DNA of 64,000 nucleotides from CAYOSU01 sp964541255 (GCA_964541255.1 CAZIPL010000002.1:13346-77345), one strand, 5' to 3'. Positions 9,270-18,148 are shown, numbered from the stretch's first letter. The notes: generated by a model from the sequence alone, not told the origin. A program made the numbers and translations.

Positions 9270-10652
9270 ATGAAAAATCTGCAAAAACAGTACGCTAAAG
9301 AGCAAAAAGAGCTATTAAGGCGTAGAAAAATGGCTGCTCGCCACGAGAGTAAATATGCAATGGTCATTGCGTTTATCCTCGTTGTATGCATTCACGTAGT
9401 TGACGAATTGGCGACGAACCTCCCGGGATACTTGCAGACCTCGTTGGTAAACGAGTTCTTTGTTATCGGAGAGGGCCTTACTTACACCGAAGGCTTGGCT
9501 AAGATGTCGGCAAGGGGCATGATTGTTACGGTTCTCGTATTCTTCGCACCGTTCTATAAAACCCTTGCAGACCGCTTCGGCAGAAAGCCATTCCTTGTAA
9601 TCAACACCGCTTGCTTTGGCTTGGGAATGTTGGTTTGCTTCTTGGCTAAAAACTATTGGGTATATCTTTTAGGTTCTGCGATTATGAGCTTCTTCGTAGC
9701 ACACGATATGCAGGTTACCTACATTTTGGAAGTTGCTCCCGCAGACAAGCGTACGACGTTCTACGGCGTAACGAAGTGTCTCGGTACTATCGGTCTCGTT
9801 CTCGTTCCGTTGTTCAGAGATATCTTCATGGGTAACGACGGTACGCAGTGGAGAATGGTATTCTTCGTTCCTATCTTTATCGCTTTCGCGGTTGCGATTA
9901 TGGCGTTCTTTATGGGACACGAGACAAAGGTATTCTTGAATCAAAGAATCGAATATCTCGAAAAGCCTATCGAGCAGAGAGAAAGAGAAAAAGCAGAAGC
10001 GAAAGCTGAAGCTGCGAAAAAGCCCGGAATTTTCCAGGCTATCAAATATATTTTCAAAGAGACGAAAGACCTTAGATGGTTGGTTGTAGCAATGCTTGTT
10101 TATTATGCAGGTATGATGGGATTCTCTTCTTATTATGAATCTATCATGTCTACGAGCGGCATGGAGACTGCTGAAGTTACGCAAGCGCTTTACGTATATC
10201 CTTTCGTATTCGCCGCAATAGTTCTCCTTTGCGGATTCTTGGGCGACAAGATGGGAAGAAAGACTACTATCGTTGTCATGGGCGGTGTTTCTATCGTCGG
10301 ATTCATTCTCTTCTGCGTTGGTTGTGCGAACGGATGGCATCCTTACATCGTCGGATTCCTTTACGGTATTTACCTCGGTTGCTACTGGCAGGCGGGCGAT
10401 TACATGCAAGTAATGGTTTCTGAAAAGGCACCTACGGAAATAAGAGCTTCCGTAACGGGCGCAATCGGACTTTTGCAGTTCTTCTGCGTATTCGTCGGAA
10501 TGGGAATTATCCTCGTTCTTCTTAACAACAACGTTCCTTTGAATCTTACGTGTCTTCTCGTTGCAACGCCGTTCATCATCGCGGGGGTTCTTCTCGTTGC
10601 GTTCAAGGTAAAAGAAACCAAGGGCGTAGACCTTTCCGAAGCGGGAGAATAA
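9270..10652 (+). CDS. Major facilitator superfamily (MFS) transporter, copy 1
   Basis: A 460-aa integral membrane secondary transporter with about 12 predicted helices. The MFS loop signature appears as ADRFGRKP after helix 2 and GDKMGRKT in the second half. The central cytoplasmic linker is charged and helical (EKPIEQREREKAEAKAEAAKKP). It is preceded by AAGGAG with good spacing to the ATG at 9270. The next gene is a close paralog that shares most segments, including LATNLPGYLQTS, SFFxAHDMQVTYILEVAP and YESIMSTSGM. The tandem pair follows the GH2 gene, so uptake of glycosides or sugars is plausible but the substrate is not evident. Confidence 0.88.
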   Translation: MKNLQKQYAKEQKELLRRRKMAARHESKYAMVIAFILVVCIHVVDELATNLPGYLQTSLVNEFFVIGEGLTYTEGLAKMSARGMIVTVLVFFAPFYKTLADRFGRKPFLVINTACFGLGMLVCFLAKNYWVYLLGSAIMSFFVAHDMQVTYILEVAPADKRTTFYGVTKCLGTIGLVLVPLFRDIFMGNDGTQWRMVFFVPIFIAFAVAIMAFFMGHETKVFLNQRIEYLEKPIEQREREKAEAKAEAAKKPGIFQAIKYIFKETKDLRWLVVAMLVYYAGMMGFSSYYESIMSTSGMETAEVTQALYVYPFVFAAIVLLCGFLGDKMGRKTTIVVMGGVSIVGFILFCVGCANGWHPYIVGFLYGIYLGCYWQAGDYMQVMVSEKAPTEIRASVTGAIGLLQFFCVFVGMGIILVLLNNNVPLNLTCLLVATPFIIAGVLLVAFKVKETKGVDLSEAGE

Positions 10653-10742
10653 AAACATTGCGGTTTAAAGCAATTTAATTAAAATTCTTAATATATTTTG
10701 AGTTAATCACTCTTGAAATGATAAGAATTAAGTAGTATAATT

Positions 10743-10784
10743 AGGTATATCCAAGCTATTTTGCAAGGATATACCTATTTTTTA
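10743..10784 (+). terminator. Rho-independent terminator between the two MFS genes
   Basis: A perfect 10-bp stem AGGTATATCC / GGATATACCT (10743-10752 and 10768-10777) is followed by ATTTTTTAT. It ends only 24 bp before the second MFS start, so it could also act as a conditional attenuator for copy 2. Confidence 0.7.
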
Positions 10785-10807
10785 TAAAACAAGGTAAGGG
10801 AAAAATT

Positions 10808-12193
10808 ATGAAAAATCCTCAAAAGCAATACTTGAAAGAGCAAAAAGAGCTTGCAAGGCGCAGAAAAATGGCTTCGCGCCACGAAAGTAAGTATGCGCTT
10901 GCTATAGCGTTCGTCTTGGTAGTTCTTATCCATATCGTAGATGAGCTTGCAACAAACCTCCCGGGGTATCTTCAAACCTCGATAGTAACGGAGTTTTTCG
11001 TTATGGGGAAGGGACTCGATTATAACGAAGGCTTGTCGCAGATGTCGGGATATAGTATGATAATCTCCGTGCTTGTCGCCTTTGCGCCGTTCTATAAAGC
11101 ACTTGCCGACAAATTCGGAAGAAAGCCGTTCTTGGTTATGAATACGGCGTTTTTCGGACTCGGAATGCTTATTTGCTTCCTTGCGCCGCAATATAATTAT
11201 CCTATGTATTTGGTCGGTGCGGCTATCATGAGCTTCTTCACCGCGCACGATATGCAAGTTACGTATATTCTCGAGGTTGCTCCTGCCGAAAAGCGCACTA
11301 CTTTTTACGGCATAACAAAATGTATCGGAACACTCGGACTTGTTTTGGTTCCGCTTTTCAGAGATGTGTTTATGGGTGACGACGGCACAAAGTGGAGATG
11401 GGTGTTCTTTGTTCCTATCTTTATTGCATTCGCGGTTGCACTGCTCGCGCTTTTATTCGGTCACGAAACGAGAGTATTTGTCGATAGGAGAATCGAATAT
11501 CTCGAAAAACCTGTCGAGCAAAGAGAAAGGGAAAGAGCTGAAGCAAAGGCGGAGGCTGCGAGAAAGCCGGGCGTTTTCCAAGCGATTAAATATATCTTCA
11601 AGGATACCAAGGATCTTCGAATTCTTGTTATAGGACTTCTTGTTTATATTACGGGCATGATGGGATTTTCGAACTATTACGAGTCCATTATGTCAACGAG
11701 CGGAATGGGAACGGCTGAAGTTACTCAAGCGCTTTACGTATATCCCTTCGTATTTGCCGCGATAATTCTTCTTTGCGGACTTTTGGGGGATAGCGTCGGA
11801 AGAAAGACGACGGTAGGAATAATGGGCGGACTTTCGATAATCGGGTTCATACTTTTCTGTATAGGCTGCGGTCGCGGTTGGGATCCGTACTTTATCGGTT
11901 TCCTTTACGGTATTTATTTGGGTTGCTATTGGGAAGCGGGCGATTATATGCAGTTGATGGTTTCGGAAAAAGCTCCTACGGAAATAAGAGCCTCCGTCAT
12001 GGGCGCCGTAACGCTTATGCAGTTCTTCTGCGTGTTCATCGGTATGTTTGCGATTATGTTCCTTATGACAAAGCTTTCTCTTGCACTCACTTGCCTTATC
12101 GTTGCAACGCCGTTCATTATCGCGGGCGTGTTGATTGTTCTTTTCAACGTTAAGGAAACAAAAGGCGCGGATCTTTCTACTGCGGGGGAATAA
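10808..12193 (+). CDS. Major facilitator superfamily (MFS) transporter, copy 2
   Basis: A 461-aa MFS transporter, the tandem paralog of the gene at 9270. It keeps the same N-terminus (a run of charged residues, then RRRKMASRHESKYALAIAF), the loop motifs ADKFGRKP and GDSVGRKT, the helical linker EKPVEQREREKAEA-like, and the C-terminal VKETKGADLSTAGE. Changes cluster in membrane helices, for example HETRVFVDRR versus HETKVFLNQR. The duplication plus divergence suggests different sugar specificities or regulation. No separate -35/-10 pair is obvious between the genes; transcription may read through the terminator-like hairpin at 10743. Confidence 0.87.
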   Translation: MKNPQKQYLKEQKELARRRKMASRHESKYALAIAFVLVVLIHIVDELATNLPGYLQTSIVTEFFVMGKGLDYNEGLSQMSGYSMIISVLVAFAPFYKALADKFGRKPFLVMNTAFFGLGMLICFLAPQYNYPMYLVGAAIMSFFTAHDMQVTYILEVAPAEKRTTFYGITKCIGTLGLVLVPLFRDVFMGDDGTKWRWVFFVPIFIAFAVALLALLFGHETRVFVDRRIEYLEKPVEQRERERAEAKAEAARKPGVFQAIKYIFKDTKDLRILVIGLLVYITGMMGFSNYYESIMSTSGMGTAEVTQALYVYPFVFAAIILLCGLLGDSVGRKTTVGIMGGLSIIGFILFCIGCGRGWDPYFIGFLYGIYLGCYWEAGDYMQLMVSEKAPTEIRASVMGAVTLMQFFCVFIGMFAIMFLMTKLSLALTCLIVATPFIIAGVLIVLFNVKETKGADLSTAGE

Positions 12194-12355
12194 GCGTGAT
12201 TACCTATAAACCTTTGATTATTCTTTGATGGTTTGTTTGTAAAGGCTGTCTATGGATTGTGAGGAGTGTTTCGAAAAGATGTATGTTTTCTTTTGAAAGA
12301 GTAAGTTTTGAAAGTGAAATCGCAGAATAAAAACTAAATCGAAAATAATGAAAAA

Positions 12356-12400
12356 AGTTGCGAAAACGACTGTTAAACGGTTGACTTTGCGGCTTTTTTT
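12356..12400 (+). terminator. Probable terminator after the MFS pair
   Basis: An imperfect 15-bp stem with G-T pairs (12356-12370 against 12379-12394) is followed by TTTTTTT to 12400. It lies 163 bp after the MFS stop. Its right arm overlaps the -35 box of the ribosomal operon promoter. Confidence 0.5.
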
Positions 12401-12409
12401 ATGTATATT
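12381..12409 (+). promoter_or_regulatory. Promoter of the S10 ribosomal super-operon
   Basis: TTGACT (12381-12386), 17 bp and TATATT (12404-12409), with a TG just before the -10 box. The start point would be near 12416, giving a leader of about 320 nt before rpsJ. No other good promoter is visible up to 12734. Confidence 0.7.
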
Positions 12410-12415
12410 GTAATG

Positions 12416-12734
12416 GTCTGCGGATAAAGCGGACTTAATTTGCTTGTCATAACGACTAACTCTTTATTCCAAGCGGGGTTTTGTACGACCCTTAATTTTA
12501 TGGGAAACGTCGCAACACGCACGGCAAAGTTTTCAATATCTGTCGCACGGCACAACATTGTGTGTCGAGAGGGCAAAAACCGTACCTATATATAGATAAA
12601 GGTTTGCCGCGAAGAATATAAAGCTTTGAGGGCGATTGGGCGAGGAACGGATTTTAAGGAGACGCAAAGCGCCACGACCAATACGGAAACCGCATGTCGG
12701 AGGAGATAAAGGCACGAGTCGTTAAGGAGGATAT
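12416..12734 (+). promoter_or_regulatory. Long 5' leader of the S10 operon
   Basis: About 320 untranslated bases precede rpsJ. They contain several G/C-rich inverted segments, for example around 12545-12570 (GCACGGCACAACATTGTGTGTCG), and no convincing open reading frame. Long leaders before S10 operons often mediate feedback by a ribosomal protein (L4 in enterobacteria), but I do not recognise a known motif here. Confidence 0.4.
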
Positions 12735-13034
12735 ATGGCAACACAGAAAATCAGAATCAAATTGAGAGCGTACGACCACAACCTGGTTGACGATGCGGCT
12801 AACCGTATCGTAGAGGCAATGGAAAAAGCCGGCGCTAAGGTTTCAGGACCTTTGCCGCTCCCCACAGAGAAGGAGATAATCACAATCCTTCGTTCGCCTC
12901 ACGTCAACAAAGACTCCCGTGAGCAATTCGAAAGAAGAACTCACAAGCGTTTGATCGACATCTACAGCCCCAATGCAAAAGTTTTGGAAGACATTCACCT
13001 TCCTGCAGGCGTAGACATCAAGATCAAGCTTTAA
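12735..13034 (+). CDS. rpsJ: 30S ribosomal protein S10
   Basis: S10 belongs to the 30S head and, as NusE, to antitermination complexes. The 99-aa sequence has the conserved start KIRIKLRAYDHNLVDDAANRI and the loop region SGPLPLPTEKEIITILRSPHVNKDSREQFE, with the IDIYSPNAKVLEDIHLPAGVDIKIKL end. TAAGGAGG lies 6 nt before the ATG. First gene of the super-operon; rplC follows after 21 bp. Confidence 0.98.
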   Translation: MATQKIRIKLRAYDHNLVDDAANRIVEAMEKAGAKVSGPLPLPTEKEIITILRSPHVNKDSREQFERRTHKRLIDIYSPNAKVLEDIHLPAGVDIKIKL

Positions 13035-13055
13035 TTTCCGAGGAGGTAGACAGAT

Positions 13056-13688
13056 ATGAAGAAAGCTATAATCGGAAAGAAAGTCGGAATGACGCAGGTT
13101 TTCCTCGAGAACGGCGACTGCTTGCCGGTAACTGTTATTTTGGCAGGACCGTGCCCCGTAGTTTCCAAGAAGACCGTTGAAAAAGACGGTTACTCCAGCG
13201 CAGTTCTCGGATTCGACACAGTAACAGAAAAGAAGCTTAACAAAGCTCAGCTCGGTCAGTTCAAGAAGGCTAATTTGCAGCCCATGAGAACGCTCAAAGA
13301 ATTCAAACTCGACAACGCCGAAGCCCTTGAAATCGGCGCGGTACTCGATGTAACGCAGTTTGCAAGCGGCGACAAGGTAGACGTTTGCGGCACGACTCGC
13401 GGACGTGGATACACAGGCGTTATCCAGAGATGGAATCAGCACAAGCTTAGAGCATCACATGGTACCGGACCTGTCCACAGAGAGGTCGGTTCTATGGGTG
13501 CGAACTCCGATCCTTCGAGAGTTTTGAAGCTTAAACACATGCCCGGTCGTTACGGTCACGAAAGAGTAACGATCCAGAACTTGCAGGTAGTAAAAGTCGA
13601 CCTTGACAAGAACGTAATTTTGGTAAAAGGTGCCGTACCCGGACCTAAGGGTTCTTTGGTAACTGTTATCAATTCCGTAAAAGGCTAA
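13056..13688 (+). CDS. rplC: 50S ribosomal protein L3
   Basis: L3 nucleates 50S assembly near the peptidyl-transferase centre. The 210-aa product shows IGKKVGMTQVF at the N-terminus, the long loop GVIQRWNQHKLRASHGTGPVHREVGSMGA, and MPGRYGHERVTIQNLQVVKVD. AGGAGG precedes the ATG at 13056. Length is normal for bacteria. Confidence 0.98.
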   Translation: MKKAIIGKKVGMTQVFLENGDCLPVTVILAGPCPVVSKKTVEKDGYSSAVLGFDTVTEKKLNKAQLGQFKKANLQPMRTLKEFKLDNAEALEIGAVLDVTQFASGDKVDVCGTTRGRGYTGVIQRWNQHKLRASHGTGPVHREVGSMGANSDPSRVLKLKHMPGRYGHERVTIQNLQVVKVDLDKNVILVKGAVPGPKGSLVTVINSVKG

Positions 13689-13706
13689 TTTAAGGAGTAA
13701 CTAACA

Positions 13707-14333
13707 ATGCCAGACATTAAAGTATTAAATATGGAAGGAAAGGAAGTTAGCACATTAACGCTTTCCGAAGAAGTATTCGGCCAGCCCCTTAACGAAGCCC
13801 TCATTCATCAGGTTGTCGTTGCACAGGCTGCAAACAAGAGACAGGGAACGAAATCCGCACTTACGCGTTCTGAAGTTCGCGGCGGCGGAATCAAGCCTTG
13901 GAGACAGAAAGGTACGGGTAGAGCTCGTCAGGGTTCTATCAGAAGCCCGCAGTGGACGGGCGGCGGAGTTGTTTTCGCACCTAAGCCGAGAGATTTTTCT
14001 AAAGACATCAATGTCAAGATGAGAAGAAACGCTTTGAAGAGTGCGCTTTCCGCTAAGGTTGCCGATGGTGAGTTCGTAGTTCTCGACAACATCGAGCTTG
14101 CTGAGGCAAAGACGAAACTCGTTGCTGCTATGCTCAAAAACCTCAACATGGAAAAGAGCGTTCTCGTTATTCTTCCCGAAAGAGACGAAATGTTCTTGAG
14201 AGCAGGAGCAAACATTGAAAAGCTTTCCGTAACGTATGCAGAGCTTTTGAACGTAACGGAAGTAGTTAAGAACATCAACATCGTCACGACCGTTGACGGC
14301 GTTAAGAAAATCGAGGAGGTATGTTCGTTATGA
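13707..14333 (+). CDS. rplD: 50S ribosomal protein L4
   Basis: L4 lines the exit tunnel; in enterobacteria it also represses the S10 operon. The 208-aa product carries the diagnostic QRQGTKSALTRSEVRGGGIKPW-like loop and RQKGTGRARQGSIRSPQWTGGG. Its stop codon TGA (14331-14333) overlaps the next start as ATGA, which suggests translational coupling with rplW. Confidence 0.98.
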   Translation: MPDIKVLNMEGKEVSTLTLSEEVFGQPLNEALIHQVVVAQAANKRQGTKSALTRSEVRGGGIKPWRQKGTGRARQGSIRSPQWTGGGVVFAPKPRDFSKDINVKMRRNALKSALSAKVADGEFVVLDNIELAEAKTKLVAAMLKNLNMEKSVLVILPERDEMFLRAGANIEKLSVTYAELLNVTEVVKNINIVTTVDGVKKIEEVCSL

Positions 14334-14620
14334 CATCAAGAGATATCATCAAAAAGCCCTTACTTTCCGAGAAGAGCTATGACGGTATTGCAACGAAGAA
14401 ATATACCTTCGAAGTAGCTAAAGACGCTACCAAGACGCAGATTAAAGCTGCTGTCGAAGAGATTTTCGGCGTAAAGGTAGAAAAGGTCAATACGGTCAAT
14501 TATGAAGGAAAGCTCAAGAGAATGGGCAGAAACGAAGGCAGACGTCCTTCTTACAAGAAAGCCATCGTTCAGCTTACTTCTGACAGCAAGACTATCGAGT
14601 TCTTCGATAGCATGAACTAA
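14330..14620 (+). CDS. rplW: 50S ribosomal protein L23
   Basis: L23 sits at the exit tunnel and binds trigger factor and SRP. Recognised by SRDIIKKPLLSEKSYD and VEEIFGVKVEKVNTVNYEGK. I placed the start at ATG 14330, within the ATGA overlap with rplD and 10 nt after AGGAGG, rather than at ATG 14321, which touches that ribosome site. The product then has 96 aa and begins like other L23 proteins. Confidence 0.95.
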   Translation: MTSRDIIKKPLLSEKSYDGIATKKYTFEVAKDATKTQIKAAVEEIFGVKVEKVNTVNYEGKLKRMGRNEGRRPSYKKAIVQLTSDSKTIEFFDSMN

Positions 14621-14633
14621 GGAGGGAAACACT

Positions 14634-15461
14634 ATGGGTATCAAGAGATATAAACCGACGTCTCCCGCAAGAAGATTTATGACGGTCTCCGATTTCTCCG
14701 AGATCACCGCGAAAAAGCCCGAACGTTCTTTGGTTGAATCCATCAACAGAACAGGCGGACGTAACGCTCAAGGTAAGATCACGGTAAGACACATCGGCGG
14801 CGGCGGAAGAATCAAATACAGAATCATCGATTTCAAGAGAAACAAAGACGGAATCCCCGCTACGGTTTCTACGATCGAATACGATCCTAACAGATCCGCA
14901 AACATCGCTCTTTTGACCTATGCAGACGGCGAGAAGAGATATATCCTCGCTCCTTTGGGTCTCTCGGTAGGAGACAAGCTCCTTTCGGGTAAGGGCGCTG
15001 ACATCAAGGTAGGAAACGCACTTCCTCTTTCCGACATTCCCGTCGGTACGTTCGTTCACAACATCGAGTTCAAAGTCGGTAAGGGCGGACAGATTGCAAG
15101 AGCGGCCGGAATTTCCGCTCAGCTTATGGCAAAAGACGAAAAGTACGCAAACCTCCGTATGCCTTCGGGTGAGATGAGATTGGTTCCTATCGGCTGCAAA
15201 GCAACGATCGGACAGGTCGGAAACATCGAGCACGAAATCATCAGAGTCGGTAAAGCCGGTAAAACGCGTCATATGAACGTTCGTCCGACCGTTAGAGGTT
15301 CTGTAATGAACCCGTGCGATCACCCGCACGGCGGCGGCGAGGGCAAGAGCCCTGTAGGACGTCCGGGACCTGTTACTCCTTGGGGTAAACCTGCTCTCGG
15401 ATATAAGACGAGAAAGAAGAAGAACCGCTCCGATAAGCTTATTATCAAGCGTGTTAACTAA
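14634..15461 (+). CDS. rplB: 50S ribosomal protein L2
   Basis: L2 is needed for subunit joining and peptidyl-transferase function. The 275-aa sequence includes GRNAQGKITVRHIGGGGRIKYR near the start, and the conserved C-terminal PCDHPHGGGEGKSPVGRPGP region containing the universally important histidine. GGAGGG precedes the ATG. Length is typical. Confidence 0.98.
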   Translation: MGIKRYKPTSPARRFMTVSDFSEITAKKPERSLVESINRTGGRNAQGKITVRHIGGGGRIKYRIIDFKRNKDGIPATVSTIEYDPNRSANIALLTYADGEKRYILAPLGLSVGDKLLSGKGADIKVGNALPLSDIPVGTFVHNIEFKVGKGGQIARAAGISAQLMAKDEKYANLRMPSGEMRLVPIGCKATIGQVGNIEHEIIRVGKAGKTRHMNVRPTVRGSVMNPCDHPHGGGEGKSPVGRPGPVTPWGKPALGYKTRKKKNRSDKLIIKRVN

Positions 15462-15479
15462 TTGAGGAGGTCGTAAAAA

Positions 15480-15761
15480 ATGAGTAGAAGTGTTAAAAAA
15501 GGACCTTACGTTCAACCCCAGCTCCTCAAGAGGATAGAGGCAATGAACGCCGCTAACGAGAAGCAGGTCATCAAGACTTGGTCGAGATCTTCGACGATCT
15601 TCCCTCAGATGGTAGGACACACCATCGCTGTTCATGACGGAAGAAAGCACGTTCCCGTTTATGTTACCGAGGATATGGTCGGCTGCAAGCTCGGTGAGTT
15701 TGCTCCTACGAGAACATTCCACGGACATACCTCTGGCGACAAGAAAGCTTCGGGTAAATAA
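15480..15761 (+). CDS. rpsS: 30S ribosomal protein S19
   Basis: S19 is in the 30S head and contacts the A-site finger. The 93-aa product starts MSRSVKKGPYVQPQLLKRI, continues with KTWSRSSTIFPQMVGHTIAVHDGRKHVPV and ends in a basic tail, all typical. GAGGAGG lies before the ATG at 15480. Confidence 0.98.
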   Translation: MSRSVKKGPYVQPQLLKRIEAMNAANEKQVIKTWSRSSTIFPQMVGHTIAVHDGRKHVPVYVTEDMVGCKLGEFAPTRTFHGHTSGDKKASGK

Positions 15762-15772
15762 GGAGAACAATT

Positions 15773-16165
15773 ATGGCTAAAAGACAAAGAGAAAAAGCTG
15801 CTGCAATAAGAGAAAATTGCGATAAGCGTCCTTACGCGGTAGCAAGACATATCAGAATATCTCCGACAAAGGTTAGAGCGGTGCTCGACCTTATCAGAGG
15901 CAAGAGTTACAGAGAGGCTTTGGGAATCCTTAACAACTTGCAGAAGGCTTCCGCAGAACCTGTCAAGAAAGTTCTCAATTCCGCTGCTGCAAACGCAGAG
16001 CACAACCTCGGAATGAACAAAGACAGCCTTTACGTAGCAGAGTGCTATGCAGACGGCGGCCCCGTTCTTAAGAGAGTTATGCCTAGAGCTCAGGGTAGAG
16101 CGTTCAGAATTCTTAAACGCACCAGCCACATCACGGTAATCCTTGATGCGGTTAAAGAAAACTAA
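15773..16165 (+). CDS. rplV: 50S ribosomal protein L22
   Basis: L22 lines the exit tunnel with a beta-hairpin loop. The family core RHIRISPTKVRAVLDLIRGKSYREAL and the hairpin AEGGPVLKR-like segment (ADGGPVLKRVMPRAQGRA) are clear. The 130-aa product carries about 15 extra charged N-terminal residues (KRQREKAAAIREN) compared with the usual 110-115 aa. Confidence 0.97.
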   Translation: MAKRQREKAAAIRENCDKRPYAVARHIRISPTKVRAVLDLIRGKSYREALGILNNLQKASAEPVKKVLNSAAANAEHNLGMNKDSLYVAECYADGGPVLKRVMPRAQGRAFRILKRTSHITVILDAVKEN

Positions 16166-16180
16166 GGAGGTTGGCGATTT

Positions 16181-16843
16181 ATGGGTCAGAAAGTTAATCC
16201 TCACGGATTGAGAGTAGGCGTCATAAAGGGCTGGGATTCCCAGTGGTACGCTGACAAGAAAGAATTCGGCGTTTTCCTCAAAGAGGACTACGACGTAAGA
16301 GAATACATCAATAAGAACTATGCAGACTGCAAGATCAGCAAAATCGCTATCGAGCGTGCTGCAAACAAACTTATCGTTGCAATAAGCGCCGGCAGCCCCG
16401 GAATGCTTATCGGTAAGGGCGGCGACGGCATTGTTAAAATTAAAGCCGGCGTTGAAAAGGTTCTTAAGAATAAGTACAACGTTTCCATCAACGTTCTCGA
16501 AGTTGCAAAGGTAGATGCAGACGCTCAGCTTATCGCTGAAAACGTTGCTAAGCAGCTCGAAGACAGAGTCGGATTCCGTCGCGCTATGAAGCAGAGCATC
16601 GGCAGAGCAATGAGACTCGGCTGCAAGGGTGTTAAGCTCATGGTAAGCGGAAGATTGGACGGTGCGGAAATCGCGCGTTGCGAGCAGTATCACGAGGGTT
16701 CTATTCCTCTTCAGACTCTCCGTGCGGACATAGACTACGGCTTTGCCGAGGCACACACGACTTTCGGTGTTATCGGAGTTAAGTGCTGGGTCTATAAGGG
16801 CGAGGTTATCGCCAAAGCTGAAAAGAAAGGAGGCGAAGCGTAA
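16181..16843 (+). CDS. rpsC: 30S ribosomal protein S3
   Basis: S3 forms part of the mRNA entry site. The 220-aa product begins MGQKVNPHGLRVGVIKGWDS, has a KH domain with SAGSPGMLIGKGGDGI (the GXXG loop) and the C-terminal GLKGVKLMVSGRLDGAEIAR-like segment (GCKGVKLMVSGRLDGAEIAR). Its 3' end overlaps the ribosome site of rplP. Confidence 0.98.
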   Translation: MGQKVNPHGLRVGVIKGWDSQWYADKKEFGVFLKEDYDVREYINKNYADCKISKIAIERAANKLIVAISAGSPGMLIGKGGDGIVKIKAGVEKVLKNKYNVSINVLEVAKVDADAQLIAENVAKQLEDRVGFRRAMKQSIGRAMRLGCKGVKLMVSGRLDGAEIARCEQYHEGSIPLQTLRADIDYGFAEAHTTFGVIGVKCWVYKGEVIAKAEKKGGEA

Positions 16844-16846
16844 ACT

Positions 16847-17302
16847 ATGTTAATGCCTAAGAGAGTAAAAAGACGTCGTGTTCATAGAGGAACAATGGCG
16901 CACAAATGCACCAAAGGCAACAAGATTGCTTACGGTGAGTACGGTTTGGTATCGTTGGAGCCCTGCTGGATCACATCTAACCAGATTGAGGCTGCCAGAA
17001 TTGCTATAACCCGTTATTTGAAGCGTGGCGGACAGGTTTGGATCGATATATTCCCTCATAAGCCTGTTACGAAAAAACCTGCCGAGACACGTATGGGTTC
17101 CGGTAAAGGTTCTCCCGAGTATTGGGTAGCTGTAGTTAAACCGGGCAGAGTACTTTTCGAGGTTGGCGGAGTTCCCGAAGCCGAAGCAAGAGAGGCACTT
17201 AGACTTGGTATGCACAAGCTTCCCGTTAAGTGCAAATTCATCAAGAAAGAAGATGCCGTTGAAGTAAATACGACAGAGGGTGGTGAAGGCAATGAAGGCT
17301 AA
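16847..17302 (+). CDS. rplP: 50S ribosomal protein L16
   Basis: L16 helps position tRNA at the A and P sites. It begins MLMPKRVKRRRVHRGTM and includes EPCWITSNQIEAARIAITRY and the PVTKKPAETRMGSGKGSPEYWV loop. The ribosome site AGGAGG lies inside the end of rpsC. At 151 aa it is a little longer than usual, with an acidic C-terminal tail whose coding bases overlap the start of rpmC. Confidence 0.97.
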   Translation: MLMPKRVKRRRVHRGTMAHKCTKGNKIAYGEYGLVSLEPCWITSNQIEAARIAITRYLKRGGQVWIDIFPHKPVTKKPAETRMGSGKGSPEYWVAVVKPGRVLFEVGGVPEAEAREALRLGMHKLPVKCKFIKKEDAVEVNTTEGGEGNEG

Positions 17303-17501
17303 GAAGTTAAACGAAATGACGACGGAAGAATTGAACAACAAGTTGAAAGATCTCAAAGAAGAGCTTTTCAACCTTCGTTTCCGTCACGCTACAAACCAGT
17401 TGACTAACCCCATGGCTCTTGCAGAATGCAAGAAAGATATCGCAAGAGTAAAGACGATCCTTCGTCAGCGCGAGATCGCATCAGAAGGAATAGGAGGCTA
17501 A
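17292..17501 (+). CDS. rpmC: 50S ribosomal protein L29
   Basis: L29 sits near the tunnel exit. The product of 69 aa is MKAKKLNEMTTEELNNKLKD followed by LKEELFNLRFRHATNQL, a standard L29. I chose the ATG at 17292, which gives the usual family N-terminus, over upstream GTG codons. The start overlaps the rplP end by 11 bases, so coupling is likely. Confidence 0.95.
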   Translation: MKAKKLNEMTTEELNNKLKDLKEELFNLRFRHATNQLTNPMALAECKKDIARVKTILRQREIASEGIGG

Positions 17502-17502
17502 C

Positions 17503-17757
17503 ATGGAGAGAAATTTAAGAAAATCCAGAGTCGGAATCGTAGTATCCGACAAGATGGATAAGACGGTTGTCGTTGCCGTACAGGAAAGATATAAACATCC
17601 TCTTTACAAGAAAACGGTAACTCAGACCAAGAAGTTCAAAGCTCACGACGAAAACAATGAATGCGGCGTAGGCGATACCGTTGAGATTTACGAGACGAGA
17701 AAGCTTTCCGCAGACAAGAACTGGAGAGTTTCCAGAATAGTCGAGAAGGCTAAATAA
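17503..17757 (+). CDS. rpsQ: 30S ribosomal protein S17
   Basis: S17 is a primary 16S-binding protein with an OB fold. The 84-aa product shows SRVGIVVSDKMDKTVVVAVQ, HPLYKKTVTQTKKFKAHDE and the C-terminal ETRKLSADKNWRVSRIVEKAK. It starts one base after rpmC stops, with AGGAGG upstream. Confidence 0.98.
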   Translation: MERNLRKSRVGIVVSDKMDKTVVVAVQERYKHPLYKKTVTQTKKFKAHDENNECGVGDTVEIYETRKLSADKNWRVSRIVEKAK

Positions 17758-17768
17758 GGAGACAGAGT

Positions 17769-18137
17769 ATGATACAACCACAAACAAGATTGAAAGTTGC
17801 CGACAATACCGGCGCGAAAGAGATACAGTGTATCAAAGTATTGGGTGGCTCCTTCAGAAAGACCGGCAATATCGGAGACGTTATCATTGCAAGCGTTAAG
17901 ACGGCAACTCCCGGCGGCGTAGTTAAGAAAGGCGACGTTGTCAGAGCGGTTATCGTAAGAACGAGCAAGGGTATCCAGAGAAAGGACGGAACCTACATCA
18001 GATTCGACGACAACGCAGCTGTTATCATCGATACTCAGAAACAGCCTCGCGGAACCCGTATCTTTGGGCCTATCGCGAGAGAATTGCGTGATAAGGATTA
18101 TATGAGAATTATATCCTTGGCGCCCGAAGTTATTTAA
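17769..18137 (+). CDS. rplN: 50S ribosomal protein L14
   Basis: L14 lies at the subunit interface. The 122-aa product is standard: MIQPQTRLKVADNTGAKEIQ, then VRAVIVRTSKGIQRKDGTYI, and GTRIFGPIARELRDKDYMRI at the end. AAGGAG precedes the ATG. Confidence 0.98.
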   Translation: MIQPQTRLKVADNTGAKEIQCIKVLGGSFRKTGNIGDVIIASVKTATPGGVVKKGDVVRAVIVRTSKGIQRKDGTYIRFDDNAAVIIDTQKQPRGTRIFGPIARELRDKDYMRIISLAPEVI

Positions 18138-18148
18138 GGAGGAACGAA

